Assembly (NCBI GenBank): GCA_016705365.1 | Contig: JADIYI010000008.1 | Location: 2,046,001 to 2,110,000 of the forward strand | Origin: Gammaproteobacteria bacterium | Lineage (GTDB): Bacteria > Pseudomonadota > Gammaproteobacteria > Pseudomonadales > UBA5518 | Direction: 5' to 3' | Length of the DNA stretch: 64,000 nt | In this document: positions 26,932 to 36,110 of the stretch, in pieces | Layout of the letters: every line of letters begins with the position of its first letter | Numbering within the stretch: the first letter of the stretch is position 1 | The notes under the pieces: generated by a model | Databases searched by the model: none | What the model was told of the DNA's origin: nothing | Seen by the model: only the letters and a program-made list of their open reading frames with translations | Translations under genes and position numbers: made by a program

Positions 26932-28527
26932 ATGAAAAGACGCGCGTTTATCGCAGGCGTGACAGCCACGGCGGCCGCCGCTCCGCTGACGCGGGCTTCC
27001 AGCCCGGCGCCGGAGTCCTTCGATCGCGAAGTCGATGTGGTCGTCGTGGGCTCTGGAACAGGGCTTTGCGCGGCGTTGCGCGCCGCCAGCGCAGGGCTCG
27101 ACGTATTGGTGCTGGAAAAGCTCGATACACCGGGTGGCACGACGCTGGTGTCCGGGGGTGTCCTATGGATTCCCAACAACACCATCCAGCGTCGGGAAGG
27201 CCTCAGTGACAGCCGCGAAGACTCACTCATCTATCTGAAGAAGTTGTCCCGTGATCAGGCAACGGAAGAGCTGATGACGGCCTTTGTGGACCAGGGTCCC
27301 CGCATGCTCGAGTTCATCGAATCTGCCAGTGATATTCGTTGGCGGGTTTCGACCCTGCTTGGCAAGGTGGCGGATTACCATCCTGAATGGGATGGTTCCA
27401 ACGTTCGCGGCCGTTCGGTGGAGCCAGTTCAGGCACGTGGGGGCATGGCCGGTGGTGTTCTCATTGCGGCACTGATGAAGGCCTGTCAGCAAGCGGGGGT
27501 CACAGTGTTGACCAGTTCACCGGCGCGAAGGCTGATTGCCGAGCACACTGCAGACGGCACCCGCGTACTGGGTGTAGAAGCCAGTATTGGCGACAAACCC
27601 GTACGCATCCGCGCACGTCGCGGGGTACTGATCGCCAGTGGCGGATTCGAACGCAACCGGGAAATGAAGACGCACTTTCTGCGCGGCCCCTCACCGTATA
27701 CCTGGGGAGCCGAGGGTAATATCGGCGACGGAATACACATGGCGATGGCGCTGGGTTCTGACCTGCGCAATATGAACGAAGTCTGGCATCAAGTGGCCTA
27801 TCGTGAGGACGCGGAACGCAATGGTCACCTGAGAGGTGGTATCTCCCTCTCGGCTCAGATCGAGCGTCGTTTCGCGGGCGGAATATGTGTCAATCGTTAC
27901 GGTGAGCGCTTCGCCAACGAAGCGGCCGCCTACGACGTCACCTGGCAGAGCTTCCATACATGGGAAAACTGGGGCGATCTGGGATACCGCAATATTCCCG
28001 CCTTCGCAATCTTCGACAGCAGCGTGCGTAACAATTCAACCATTGCCGGAAAAAGCGCCAGTGAGCCCTTGCCCGATTGGGTAGTAACCGCCGGCACGCT
28101 CCCTGATCTGGCCAGAAGCATGAATATCGATCCAAAGGGGCTGACTACGACCGTGGAGCGCTTCAATCATTACGCGCGACAGGGAATCGATCCGGATTTT
28201 CACCGTGGCGAAAGCGCCTACGACCGACACGGAGAAATTAACCCCTCTGCCACGCTTGCGCCAGTAGCAGTGGCGCCTTTCTATGCCGCAGAAGTTACCC
28301 CAGCTGATCTTGGCACCTGTGGCGGCGTACGCGTCAATGGCCGGGCTGAGGTGATAGATGTTTTCAATCGCCCCATCCGGAACCTCTACGCCTCGGGAAA
28401 CACCGCCGGCATTGGCGCCCCCGGGGCGCTGTACGGCGGTGGCGGTGGCACGCTCGGACCGGCCTTTACCTTTGCCTTTATAGCTGGCGAGCAGATCATA
28501 AAGCGCCAACCGTCAGAGCCAGTGTAG
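26932..28527 (+). CDS. Tat-exported FAD-dependent dehydrogenase, KstD/fumarate-reductase flavoprotein type
   Basis: ATG 26932 gives 531 residues. The N-terminus has a twin-arginine signal (MKRRAFIAGVTATAAAAPL), unusual for this soluble family and suggesting periplasmic action. The FAD dinucleotide motif is VVVVGSGTGLCAALRAASAG, followed by GGTTLVSGGVLWIPNN. The C-terminus (TCGGVRVNGRAEVID, LYASGNTAGIGAPGALYGGG) matches FAD_binding_2 enzymes such as 3-ketosteroid dehydrogenases and urocanate/fumarate reductases. Substrate is likely a ring ketone or enoate. It heads the same-strand group of SDR, SDR and LLM genes. Confidence 0.85.
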   Translation: MKRRAFIAGVTATAAAAPLTRASSPAPESFDREVDVVVVGSGTGLCAALRAASAGLDVLVLEKLDTPGGTTLVSGGVLWIPNNTIQRREGLSDSREDSLIYLKKLSRDQATEELMTAFVDQGPRMLEFIESASDIRWRVSTLLGKVADYHPEWDGSNVRGRSVEPVQARGGMAGGVLIAALMKACQQAGVTVLTSSPARRLIAEHTADGTRVLGVEASIGDKPVRIRARRGVLIASGGFERNREMKTHFLRGPSPYTWGAEGNIGDGIHMAMALGSDLRNMNEVWHQVAYREDAERNGHLRGGISLSAQIERRFAGGICVNRYGERFANEAAAYDVTWQSFHTWENWGDLGYRNIPAFAIFDSSVRNNSTIAGKSASEPLPDWVVTAGTLPDLARSMNIDPKGLTTTVERFNHYARQGIDPDFHRGESAYDRHGEINPSATLAPVAVAPFYAAEVTPADLGTCGGVRVNGRAEVIDVFNRPIRNLYASGNTAGIGAPGALYGGGGGTLGPAFTFAFIAGEQIIKRQPSEPV

Positions 28528-28648
28528 TGTCGTGTCCCTTTGCTTTGTTGGAATACGCCAGTGATTATCGCAACAATCTCACTGGCAGATTGCCGGAAGT
28601 CCCCTGTCTCACTGAACGCATCGTTGTCGAAGCCCTGGAGCATACAAA

Positions 28649-29437
28649 ATGATGAGTATTGATCACACTGGGAAGTCCGTCATTGTCACGGGAGCGGGAT
28701 CGGGTATCGGGCGCGCAAGTGCGCTGGCCTTTGCCGAGTGTGGCGCCTCCGTGGTCGTCAACGATATAAACGTGGATTTGGCGCGCGAAACGCTGAGCCT
28801 TGTCCAGGAGCAGGGTGGCACGGCCACGGTTTTCATGGCGGATATCACTGATCCGAAAAAAATTGACGAACTGGTGCTATTCGCCTGTGATACTTACGGC
28901 AAGCTCGATGTGATGTTCAATAATGCCGGTGGTTCCTTCCCGACCGCAATGCTGGACGTACCGCTCGAGGACTATCGTAATATCATGGCACTGAACATCG
29001 ACTCGGTGTATTACGGCACCATGGCGGCCCTCAAGGTGATGGTGCCGCAGCGTAGTGGCATCATCCTGTCCACGACTTCGGGTGCTGGTATCAACGCCAT
29101 GCCAGGTCTCGCCATTTACGGTATAGCCAAGGCAGGTGTGATTTCACTGATGAAGAGCGTGGCAACCGAGTACGGACGGCAGGGCATTCGAGCCAACAGT
29201 ATTTCTCCTGGCGCCATGGAAACTCCCGGATTGGTGAACTGGCTGAAAACACTTCCGGGCGGGGTGCAAGGCTACAGCGATGCCCAACCCCAGGGACGCC
29301 TGGGACGACCAGAGGAAATTGCTGGTGCTGCTGTCTGCCTGGCTTCGGATCATGCGAGCTTTGTGAATGGCTCCATGCTGGCGGTGGATGGTGCGGTGCA
29401 TTCCACGCTGTGGAATCCCCTCGCTGGTATGCTTTGA
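28649..29437 (+). CDS. Short-chain dehydrogenase/reductase
   Basis: 262 residues. SDR motifs: TGAGSGIGRA near 14-23, acidic ND after beta-2 (VNDINVD) favouring NAD, NNAGG, Ser in LSTTSGAG, and YGIAKAG with catalytic Tyr/Lys. The C-terminus GRLGRPEEIAGAAV is standard. It follows the flavoprotein by ~120 nt and precedes another SDR by 38 nt. Likely oxidises or reduces a hydroxyl of the pathway intermediate. Confidence 0.9.
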   Translation: MMSIDHTGKSVIVTGAGSGIGRASALAFAECGASVVVNDINVDLARETLSLVQEQGGTATVFMADITDPKKIDELVLFACDTYGKLDVMFNNAGGSFPTAMLDVPLEDYRNIMALNIDSVYYGTMAALKVMVPQRSGIILSTTSGAGINAMPGLAIYGIAKAGVISLMKSVATEYGRQGIRANSISPGAMETPGLVNWLKTLPGGVQGYSDAQPQGRLGRPEEIAGAAVCLASDHASFVNGSMLAVDGAVHSTLWNPLAGML

Positions 29438-29475
29438 ATTGATGAACTGACACTTTGGGGATAAGGAGTAGAAAA

Positions 29476-30309
29476 ATGGATCTGGGGCTGAAGGGAAAGA
29501 CCGCCGTTATCACCGGTGGCAGTGGCGGCATCGGGCAGGGCCTGGTGCTGGAGTTCGCGCGCGAGGGGCTCAATGTGATCAGTGCCTCCCGGGACGCCAA
29601 AACGGGTGAGGCGCTTGCCCGGAAAGCGCAAGAGAACGGCTACGAGGGCAAGGTGCTGGCGATTTCCACCGATGTCACCACACGCTCGTCGGTGGATGCC
29701 ATGGTGGCGCGATGTAACGCTGAATTTGGCCCTGTAGACGTGCTGGTGAATAACGCCGGGGGTGTGGCCCATCCCTCGAACTTCGAGGAATTGGACGAGG
29801 AAGGCCGGAAATGGGAAATCGCCCTCAATATCGATGGTGTAGTGAATTGCTGCCAGGCGGTGGCGGGAGATATGCTGGGACGATCGACGGGATCAATTAT
29901 CAATATCTCATCCAATTCGTCCCTTTTGGGAGAGGCGGCGGCCAATATCGTGCACTACGGCGGTGTCAAGGGCTTTGTCAATTCATTCAGCAAGGCGCTG
30001 GCCTGGGAATGGGCAAAAAAAGGCGTAAGGGTTAACAATGTTTGCCCCGGGTGGATCGTTCCGGAACATGAAGATAACGTAGGTGAAGGCAGTTTTTGGA
30101 ATCGCTTTGGATTTGATTCCATAGGCAAGCCCGATGACATGAAGCGCGCGCTGGAAGATGGTTCACTTTGGAATATGAGTGGCTTGCCGATTCCCAGGCT
30201 GGGACGTCCGGAGGATATCGCCTATCTCTGTCTTTTTCTGGCCTCAGACGTATCCAGCTACATCACCGGACAGATGATCAGTGTCAGTGGTGGCGCATAC
30301 ATGCCCTGA
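29476..30309 (+). CDS. Short-chain dehydrogenase/reductase
   Basis: ATG 29476 follows AAGGAG by seven bases and gives 277 residues; an earlier ATG at 29455 lacks one. Motifs: TGGSGGIGQG, SASRDAKTG after beta-2 (basic/neutral, so NADP is possible), NNAGG, INISSNSS and YGGVKGF with catalytic Tyr/Lys. A ~25-residue insert before GRPEDIAYLC distinguishes it from its neighbour. Two SDRs with different cofactor-loop residues could run a redox pair. Confidence 0.88.
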   Translation: MDLGLKGKTAVITGGSGGIGQGLVLEFAREGLNVISASRDAKTGEALARKAQENGYEGKVLAISTDVTTRSSVDAMVARCNAEFGPVDVLVNNAGGVAHPSNFEELDEEGRKWEIALNIDGVVNCCQAVAGDMLGRSTGSIINISSNSSLLGEAAANIVHYGGVKGFVNSFSKALAWEWAKKGVRVNNVCPGWIVPEHEDNVGEGSFWNRFGFDSIGKPDDMKRALEDGSLWNMSGLPIPRLGRPEDIAYLCLFLASDVSSYITGQMISVSGGAYMP

Positions 30310-30626
30310 CACCGTGGTGTCGGTTATAGCTCGCTCCTGAAATATTGTAGCGACCCTCTGATTGCCACTGTTTGAACCGGCTCTGTGGATTGTGGAAAGC
30401 TTCTGGTGAACAATACCGATTCGCCTCTATGGAATCAAAACCCAAGGGGAAGTTTGGCAAGTACCCCTGAAATGTGAACGATAGCTGAGCCCGGGACAGG
30501 CCTTTGTTCCGGCTTTGTCAGGAACACTGTGGTGTACTCCACGACGTTTGACCAGCAGGCCTGCGCGGTGCATTCCGTGTTGACGGCGTGGTCACTGTAC
30601 TGATAGTCATGACAGGAGATGAGCGC
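30310..30626. other. Intergenic, no gene seen
   Basis: About 320 nt between the SDR and LLM genes with no supported gene. Shine-Dalgarno AGGAGAT for the LLM gene lies at its right end. Confidence 0.45.
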
Positions 30627-31649
30627 ATGAAAATTTACACAACGGCCCCGCTGGAAGATCCGCGCGATGCCCGCACGATCTACAAGAAACTGGAAGATAT
30701 CGGGTATGACGGAGGCTTTTCGTTTGAAGCCAAGCACGATCCATTCCTCACGCTGGCGGTTGCCTCGGAGCATACCGAAACGCTGCGATTGGGTACGGCG
30801 ATAGCGATTGCCTTTGCCCGCAACCCGATGAATCTGGCAAATCTCGGCTACGATATGCAGTCCATCAGTGGAGGTCGTTTTGTCCTTGGCCTGGGCACAC
30901 AGGTACGCCCACATATCGAAAAGCGATTCAGTTCCACCTGGTCAAAACCCGCGGCAAGGATGCGCGAAATCGTGCAGGCTATCCGGGCTATCTGGGATCA
31001 CTGGGAAGGCAATAGCAAACTGGATTTCAAAGGGGAGTTCTACACCCACTCCATCATGATTCCCGCCTTTGATCCTGGTCCCAATCCCTACGGTCCGCCG
31101 CCCATTTTTACCGGTGGTTTTGGCCCCCTGATGACACAGGTGGCCGGGGAAGTATCTGATGGATTCATCGCTCACCCCTTCAGCACCCGCAAGTCCCTGC
31201 TGGAAAACAGTTTGCCGGCACTACGCAAAGGCCTGGAGATATCCGGAAGAAGCAGGGATAGCCTGGAAGTGATGTGTGCGACGCTGATTGTCACCGCTGA
31301 TACCGAGGAGCAGTTCGAAGTCTCCAAGCTCGCGGCGAGAAAGCAGTTGGCTTTTTACGGCTCGACACCGGCCTATTTGCCAACGCTGCAATGCCACGGC
31401 TGGGAGGATGTGCACAAGGAGCTCAATGCCCTGTCCAAACTGGGTCGGTGGGATGATATGACCGGCCTGATCAACGACGAAATTCTGGAAGCCATCGCGG
31501 TGGTTGGACGCCGTGATGAAATAGCCACAAAGCTCACCGAGCGCCTGAGTGGCATTGCCGATAGTGTGAGCCTTACGCATAACCGCTGCCCGGATCCGGG
31601 TTACTGGGCGGACATTGTCCAGGAGCTAAGACGTATACGAAGCACGTAG
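30627..31649 (+). CDS. LLM-class flavin-dependent oxidoreductase (TIGR03617-like)
   Basis: ATG 30627 follows ACAGGAGATGAGCGC and gives 340 residues. Luciferase-like TIM barrel features include DIGYDGGFSFEAKHDPFL, LRLGTAIAIAFARNPM, YDMQSISGGRFVLGLGTQV and VSDGFIAHPF. The pattern suits the actinobacterial-type F420-dependent group, but flavin (FMN) use is equally possible in Proteobacteria. It probably performs a monooxygenation or hydride transfer on the pathway substrate. It is last in the same-strand group. Confidence 0.85.
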   Translation: MKIYTTAPLEDPRDARTIYKKLEDIGYDGGFSFEAKHDPFLTLAVASEHTETLRLGTAIAIAFARNPMNLANLGYDMQSISGGRFVLGLGTQVRPHIEKRFSSTWSKPAARMREIVQAIRAIWDHWEGNSKLDFKGEFYTHSIMIPAFDPGPNPYGPPPIFTGGFGPLMTQVAGEVSDGFIAHPFSTRKSLLENSLPALRKGLEISGRSRDSLEVMCATLIVTADTEEQFEVSKLAARKQLAFYGSTPAYLPTLQCHGWEDVHKELNALSKLGRWDDMTGLINDEILEAIAVVGRRDEIATKLTERLSGIADSVSLTHNRCPDPGYWADIVQELRRIRST

Positions 31650-31766
31650 GGGGGGGGCTAACGCTACCGGCCGCAACGTCGCGCAGCGATGATTTGAAAT
31701 CCATGCCGTCACCGTTTAGGGTGGCGCGGATTCAATTGACATGCAGAACGTTACGGAGAACCTCCG

Positions 31767-32615
31767 ATGGACCAACTGACCGATCAACTCTCGCCCGACA
31801 AGCTTCAGTCGTACCTGGATACCGCCGTTCAACTGACGCTGCAATACGCGCCGAAACTGCTGCTGGCGATAATCGTCCTTATCGTCGGCATGTGGATCAT
31901 CAACCGCTTTGTCGCCGGGGTTGCGCTCGCGATGGAAAAGCGCAACGTCGAGCCGACCCTGGCGCGGTTCCTGCGCAGCCTGACCAATATCCTGTTCAAG
32001 GCGCTGCTGCTGATCAGCGTTGCCTCGATGGTTGGCGTCGAGACAACCTCCTTTGTCGCGGTGCTTGGGGCAGGCGGTCTTGCCATCGGCCTGGCGTTGC
32101 AGGGCAGCCTCGCCAATTTCGCCGGCGGCGTGCTGATCCTGCTGTTCCGGCCCTACAAGGTAGGCGATTTCATCGAGGCGCAGGGCGTTTCCGGCAGCGT
32201 GAAGTCGATCGAGATTTTCAACACCGTGATGAATACGCCGGACAACAAGATCATCATCGTACCCAACGGCATGCTGTCGAACGGGATCATCACGAATTTC
32301 TCGAAGGAGGCAATGCGCCGCGTCGACATGAGCTTTGGCATTGGCTATGGCGACGATATCGGGCAGGCCAAGGCCGTGCTTCTGCGGCTCATCAACGAGG
32401 AGACCCGCATCCACGCCGATCCCGAGCCATTGGTGGCGGTGGCGTCGCTCGGCGACAGCTCGGTGAACCTCGTGGTGCGTGTCTGGGTAGCGGCGGCAGA
32501 TTACTGGGCGGTGCAGTTCGAGATGACCGAGCGGGTCAAGCTGGCCTTCGATGCCGCGGGCATCTCCATTCCGTTCCCGCAGCGTGATGTTCACCTGTAC
32601 TCCGAGAAAGCCTGA
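31767..32615 (+). CDS. MscS-family small-conductance mechanosensitive channel
   Basis: 282 residues. Three N-terminal membrane helices are visible: YAPKLLLAIIVLIVGMWII, FKALLLISVASMVGVETT and the pore helix region VLGAGGLAIGLALQGSLANF, which has the small-residue pattern lining the MscS pore. The beta domain follows (FRPYKVGDFIEAQGVSGSVK). It forms a heptameric inner-membrane channel that releases solutes on osmotic downshock. It is monocistronic here, between the LLM gene and thrS. Confidence 0.95.
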   Translation: MDQLTDQLSPDKLQSYLDTAVQLTLQYAPKLLLAIIVLIVGMWIINRFVAGVALAMEKRNVEPTLARFLRSLTNILFKALLLISVASMVGVETTSFVAVLGAGGLAIGLALQGSLANFAGGVLILLFRPYKVGDFIEAQGVSGSVKSIEIFNTVMNTPDNKIIIVPNGMLSNGIITNFSKEAMRRVDMSFGIGYGDDIGQAKAVLLRLINEETRIHADPEPLVAVASLGDSSVNLVVRVWVAAADYWAVQFEMTERVKLAFDAAGISIPFPQRDVHLYSEKA

Positions 32616-32667
32616 GCCGGGGCCGGTCTCCCCGACGATCGGGTTACGCGGCGGGACCGGTAAAATC

Positions 32668-32699
32668 CCCGCAAGGGCAGCGCGTCCGCGCCTTGCGGG
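32668..32699. terminator. Hairpin after mscS-like gene
   Basis: CCCGCAAGG (32668-32676) pairs with CCTTGCGGG (32691-32699) over a 14-nt loop. No strong T-run follows; it might also be part of the thrS leader. Confidence 0.35.
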
Positions 32700-32880
32700 C
32701 GTGCTAAGCTTCGCGCCTGATTATTGACTGCCGGCGGCGTTGTATTGGAAACGCTGCCGGTTTGCACCCTCGCGTCGGGTTTCGCCATCTCATCGAGTAG
32801 CCCCCTGGCGTGCGTGGACGGTTCAAATATCGGTGGACAAGCGGCCTCTCGTTCGGGCCACCACCGCAGGAGATGACGAC

Positions 32881-34821
32881 ATGCCAGTGATTACCCTGCC
32901 CGATGGCAGCCAGCGTGCCTTTGACGCGCCTATCAGCGTATGCGATGTGGCGGCCGATATCGGCCCCGGTCTTGCCAAGGCCGCGCTCGGTGGGCGGGTC
33001 GATGGCCGCCTGGTCGATACCTCCACGATCATCAGCGAGGATGCAAACCTCGCGATCATCACCGATCGCTCGGAAGAGGCGCTGGAGATCATCCGTCATT
33101 CCACCGCGCACTTGCTGGCGCAGGCCGTGAAGCAACTGTTCCCGTCGGCGCAGGTCACGATCGGGCCGGTGATCGAGGACGGCTTCTATTATGATTTCGC
33201 CTTCGAGCGCGCCTTCACGCCGGAGGATCTGGCCGCCATCGAAAAGCGCATGGAGGAACTTTCTGCGGCCGATATACCGGTGGAGCGCAGCCTGATGCCG
33301 CGTGATGAAGCGGTCGCATTTTTCCGTGGGATCGGTGAGGAGTACAAGGCGGAGATCATTGCCTCGATTCCCGCCGCGGACGATATTTCGCTGTACCGGC
33401 AGGGCGATTTCATCGATCTGTGCCGCGGGCCGCATGTGCCCAGCACCGGCAGATTGAAGGCGTTCAAGCTGACCAAGGTTGCCGGCGCGTATTGGCGTGG
33501 CGACTCGAAGAACGCGATGCTGCAGCGTATCTACGGCACTGCGTGGACCGACGCGAAGGCGCTCAAGGCCTACCTGCATCGGATCGAGGAGGCCGAGCGG
33601 CGCGATCATCGGCGCATCGGCAAGAAGCTGAAACTGTTCCATACCCAGGAGGAAGCGCCGGGCATGGTGTTCTGGCATCCGCGCGGCTGGACGATCTACC
33701 AGGTCGTCGAGCAGTACATGCGCGCCAAGCTCAGGGGGCGCGGTTACCAGGAGGTGCGCACGCCCCAGGTGGTCGAGTACTCGCTGTGGGAGCGCTCGGG
33801 GCACGCCGATAAATTCAGCGAGAACATGTTCACGCTGAAGAACGATGATCGCGACTATGCCGTCAAGCCGATGAACTGCCCCTGCCATGTGCAGATCTAC
33901 AACCAGGGCTTGAAGAGTTACCGTGATCTGCCGCTGCGGATGGCGGAGTTCGGCTCTTGCCATCGCAACGAGCCCTCCGGTTCGCTGCACGGGCTGATGC
34001 GCGTGCGTGGTTTCACCCAGGACGATGCACATATCTTCTGCACCGAGAGCCAGTTGCAGCAGGAGGTGGGTGTATTCATCGATTTCCTGCACGAGGTGTA
34101 TGAAGACTTCGGCTTCACCGAGGTGATCTACCGGCTTTCGACCCGGCCCGAGAAGCGGGTTGGCAGCGACGAAATCTGGGACAAGGCGGAGAAGGCTCTC
34201 GAACTCGCGCTCGATGCCAAGGGACTCGACTGGGAACTGCTGCCGGGGGAGGGCGCGTTCTACGGACCGAAGATCGAATTCTCGCTGAAGGATTGCATCG
34301 GCCGGGTCTGGCAATGCGGCACGATTCAGGTCGATTTCTCGATGCCGGGGCGACTCGATGCGGAGTATGTGGCCGAGGATGGCAGTCGCCAGACCCCGGT
34401 GATGTTGCACCGCGCGATCCTCGGATCGTTCGAGCGATTCATCGGAATCCTGATCGAACAGCATGAGGGCGCGTTTCCCGCCTGGCTCGCACCGACGCAG
34501 GCGGTGGTGATGAATATTACCGATGCGCAGCGGGAATACGCACTAAAGGTAGAGGAATCCTTGCAAAACAAGGGGTTCAGGGTCATTTCTGACTTGAGAA
34601 ACGAAAAAATCGGCTTTAAAATCCGCGAGCACACAATCGACAAGCTTCCGTTCCTGCTGGTAGTAGGGGATCGGGAAGCGGAAACTGGAACGGTGGCCGT
34701 ACGGACTCGCCGTGGTGAGGACTTGGGCGCGATGACTCTCGACGAGTTCTCGTTGCACCTCACTTCGGAGATTAGCCGTTACGGCCGTATTGTTTTGGAA
34801 GGTAGAGAAACAAACACTTGA
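32881..34821 (+). CDS. thrS: Threonyl-tRNA synthetase
   Basis: 646 residues from ATG 32881 (GCAGGAGATGACGAC upstream). Order: TGS domain (MPVITLPDGSQRAFDAPISV), editing/second additional domain with HSTAHLLAQAV and RGPHVPSTGRLKAF, then class II core motifs (PMNCPCHVQIYN with the zinc ligands, FGSCHRNEPSG, GEGAFYGPKIEF) and the anticodon-binding domain from ~530. Its 3' end overlaps the start of infC, as in gamma-proteobacterial operons. Confidence 0.98.
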   Translation: MPVITLPDGSQRAFDAPISVCDVAADIGPGLAKAALGGRVDGRLVDTSTIISEDANLAIITDRSEEALEIIRHSTAHLLAQAVKQLFPSAQVTIGPVIEDGFYYDFAFERAFTPEDLAAIEKRMEELSAADIPVERSLMPRDEAVAFFRGIGEEYKAEIIASIPAADDISLYRQGDFIDLCRGPHVPSTGRLKAFKLTKVAGAYWRGDSKNAMLQRIYGTAWTDAKALKAYLHRIEEAERRDHRRIGKKLKLFHTQEEAPGMVFWHPRGWTIYQVVEQYMRAKLRGRGYQEVRTPQVVEYSLWERSGHADKFSENMFTLKNDDRDYAVKPMNCPCHVQIYNQGLKSYRDLPLRMAEFGSCHRNEPSGSLHGLMRVRGFTQDDAHIFCTESQLQQEVGVFIDFLHEVYEDFGFTEVIYRLSTRPEKRVGSDEIWDKAEKALELALDAKGLDWELLPGEGAFYGPKIEFSLKDCIGRVWQCGTIQVDFSMPGRLDAEYVAEDGSRQTPVMLHRAILGSFERFIGILIEQHEGAFPAWLAPTQAVVMNITDAQREYALKVEESLQNKGFRVISDLRNEKIGFKIREHTIDKLPFLLVVGDREAETGTVAVRTRRGEDLGAMTLDEFSLHLTSEISRYGRIVLEGRETNT

Positions 34822-35342
34822 AATCAGAAAACAAGAAGCTTGCAGTCAACGAGGATATTCGTGCCCGCCAGGTACGGCTCATCGATCAGGAAGGTACGCA
34901 ACTGGGGATCGTGCCGATAGAAGAGGCACTCAAGACGGCGGAAACCGCCGGGTTGGATCTGGTCGAGATTGCTGCCGATGCCGAGCCGGTGGTTTGCAAG
35001 ATCATGGATTACGGGCGTTACATCTTTGACGCCAAGAAGCAGAAGAATGCTGCGAAGAAAAAGCAGAAGATCATTCAGGTAAAAGAAGTCAAATTCCGAC
35101 CAGGGACGGAGGAAGGGGATTATCAGGTAAAGCTGCGCAACCTGATACGTTTCCTGGAGCATGGAGACAAGGGCAAAGTGACGTTGCGCTTCCGGGGTCG
35201 TGAAATGGCCCACCAGGAGATCGGGATGGAGCTGATAAAGCGCATCGAAGCCGATCTCGAGCCGCTTGCGGTGGTGGAACAGTACGCGAAGATGGAAGGT
35301 CGGCAACTGACCATGGTGCTCGCTCCGAAGAAGAAGAAGTGA
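34818..35342 (+). CDS. infC: Translation initiation factor IF-3 (TTG start)
   Basis: 174 residues. The N-terminal domain (VNEDIRARQVRLIDQEGTQL) and C-terminal domain (KFRPGTEEGDYQVKLRNLIR, TLRFRGREMAHQEIG) match IF3. In frame, an upstream TAG at 34803 leaves TTG at 34818 as the first usable start; it overlaps the thrS stop. IF3 discriminates against non-canonical starts, and infC genes classically use a rare start (AUU in E. coli) for autoregulation; TTG here suits the same logic. The Shine-Dalgarno is weak. Confidence 0.95.
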   Translation: MKSENKKLAVNEDIRARQVRLIDQEGTQLGIVPIEEALKTAETAGLDLVEIAADAEPVVCKIMDYGRYIFDAKKQKNAAKKKQKIIQVKEVKFRPGTEEGDYQVKLRNLIRFLEHGDKGKVTLRFRGREMAHQEIGMELIKRIEADLEPLAVVEQYAKMEGRQLTMVLAPKKKK

Positions 35343-35388
35343 GATCACTTCAAACGTTAGCAGTTACACAAAATGCGGAGTTTTTGCA

Positions 35389-35583
35389 ATGCCCAAGATG
35401 AAAGTACATAGCGGAGCGGCCAAACGCTTCAAGAAGACGGGTTCCGGTTACAAGCGCAAGCATGCCAACAAGAGCCACATCCTCACCAAGATGACCACCA
35501 AGCGCAAGCGTCAGCTGCGTGGCACCGATGGCTTCAGCCCGTCGGACGAGCCAGCAGTAGCGCGCATGCTTTGCGACAAGTGA
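35389..35583 (+). CDS. rpmI: Ribosomal protein L35
   Basis: 64 residues, start ATG 35389. Sequence opens MPKMKVHSGAAKRFKKTGSG and ends basic, as in bacterial L35. It forms the IF3-L35-L20 operon with its neighbours; in E. coli L20 represses this operon by binding a leader site, though I did not identify that structure here. Confidence 0.98.
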   Translation: MPKMKVHSGAAKRFKKTGSGYKRKHANKSHILTKMTTKRKRQLRGTDGFSPSDEPAVARMLCDK

Positions 35584-35612
35584 CATACCCATCTGAATTG
35601 AGGAACTGAGAC

Positions 35613-35969
35613 ATGCCCCGTATCAAGCGTGGTGTCGTAGCCCGACGCCGTCACAAGAAGATTCTCGACCGAGCCAAAGGATACTACGGCGCCCGCAGCC
35701 GTGTATTCCGTGTTGCCAAACAGGCAGTGATCAAGGCAGGCCAGTATGCCTACCGTGACCGCCGCCAGAAGAAGCGCCAGTTCCGCGCGTTGTGGATCAC
35801 GCGCATCAATGCCGCTTCGCGGGCCAATGGGTTGGCGTACAGCCGGCTGATCGCCGGTCTGCGCAAGGCCGGGATCGGTCTCGACCGTCGCGTGCTCGCC
35901 GATCTGGCCGTTCACGACAAGGATGCGTTTGCCGCGATCGTCGGAAAAGCCAGGGCGGCGCTCGCCTGA
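35613..35969 (+). CDS. rplT: Ribosomal protein L20
   Basis: 118 residues beginning MPRIKRGVVARRRHKKILD and containing YRDRRQKKRQFRALWI and RINAASRANGLAYS, diagnostic for L20. L20 is an early 50S assembly protein. The next gene pheS follows after a strong hairpin. Confidence 0.98.
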   Translation: MPRIKRGVVARRRHKKILDRAKGYYGARSRVFRVAKQAVIKAGQYAYRDRRQKKRQFRALWITRINAASRANGLAYSRLIAGLRKAGIGLDRRVLADLAVHDKDAFAAIVGKARAALA

Positions 35970-36022
35970 AGCCCCTGTGACGCGCCCATGGCCGGGCGCG
36001 TTCGGTTGACCATTTGAAAAGG

Positions 36023-36057
36023 TAGGGAAAGGGCGAGAGCTCTTTCCCTATTTTTTT
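36023..36057 (+). terminator. Terminator/attenuator between rplT and pheS
   Basis: TAGGGAAAG (36023-36031) pairs perfectly with CTTTCCCTA (36042-36050), then seven T. This is a canonical intrinsic terminator. It stands where E. coli has the pheM attenuator of pheST. A possible leader ATG at 35987 encodes only MAGRVRLTI with no Phe run, so attenuation by that mechanism is not shown. Confidence 0.85.
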
Positions 36058-36110
36058 GTTCGATTTACCTGGCGCCACCGGCGTTTCGAAGCAGACCAGG
36101 AAGTTTTCGC

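Noticed and set aside
32704..34464. A 586-codon frame antisense to thrS
   Set aside because: Same reason; thrS itself has all synthetase motifs in the sense frame.
35987..36016. Leader peptide for pheST attenuation
   Set aside because: The only ATG frame before the hairpin encodes MAGRVRLTI; no phenylalanine, so no pheM analogue.
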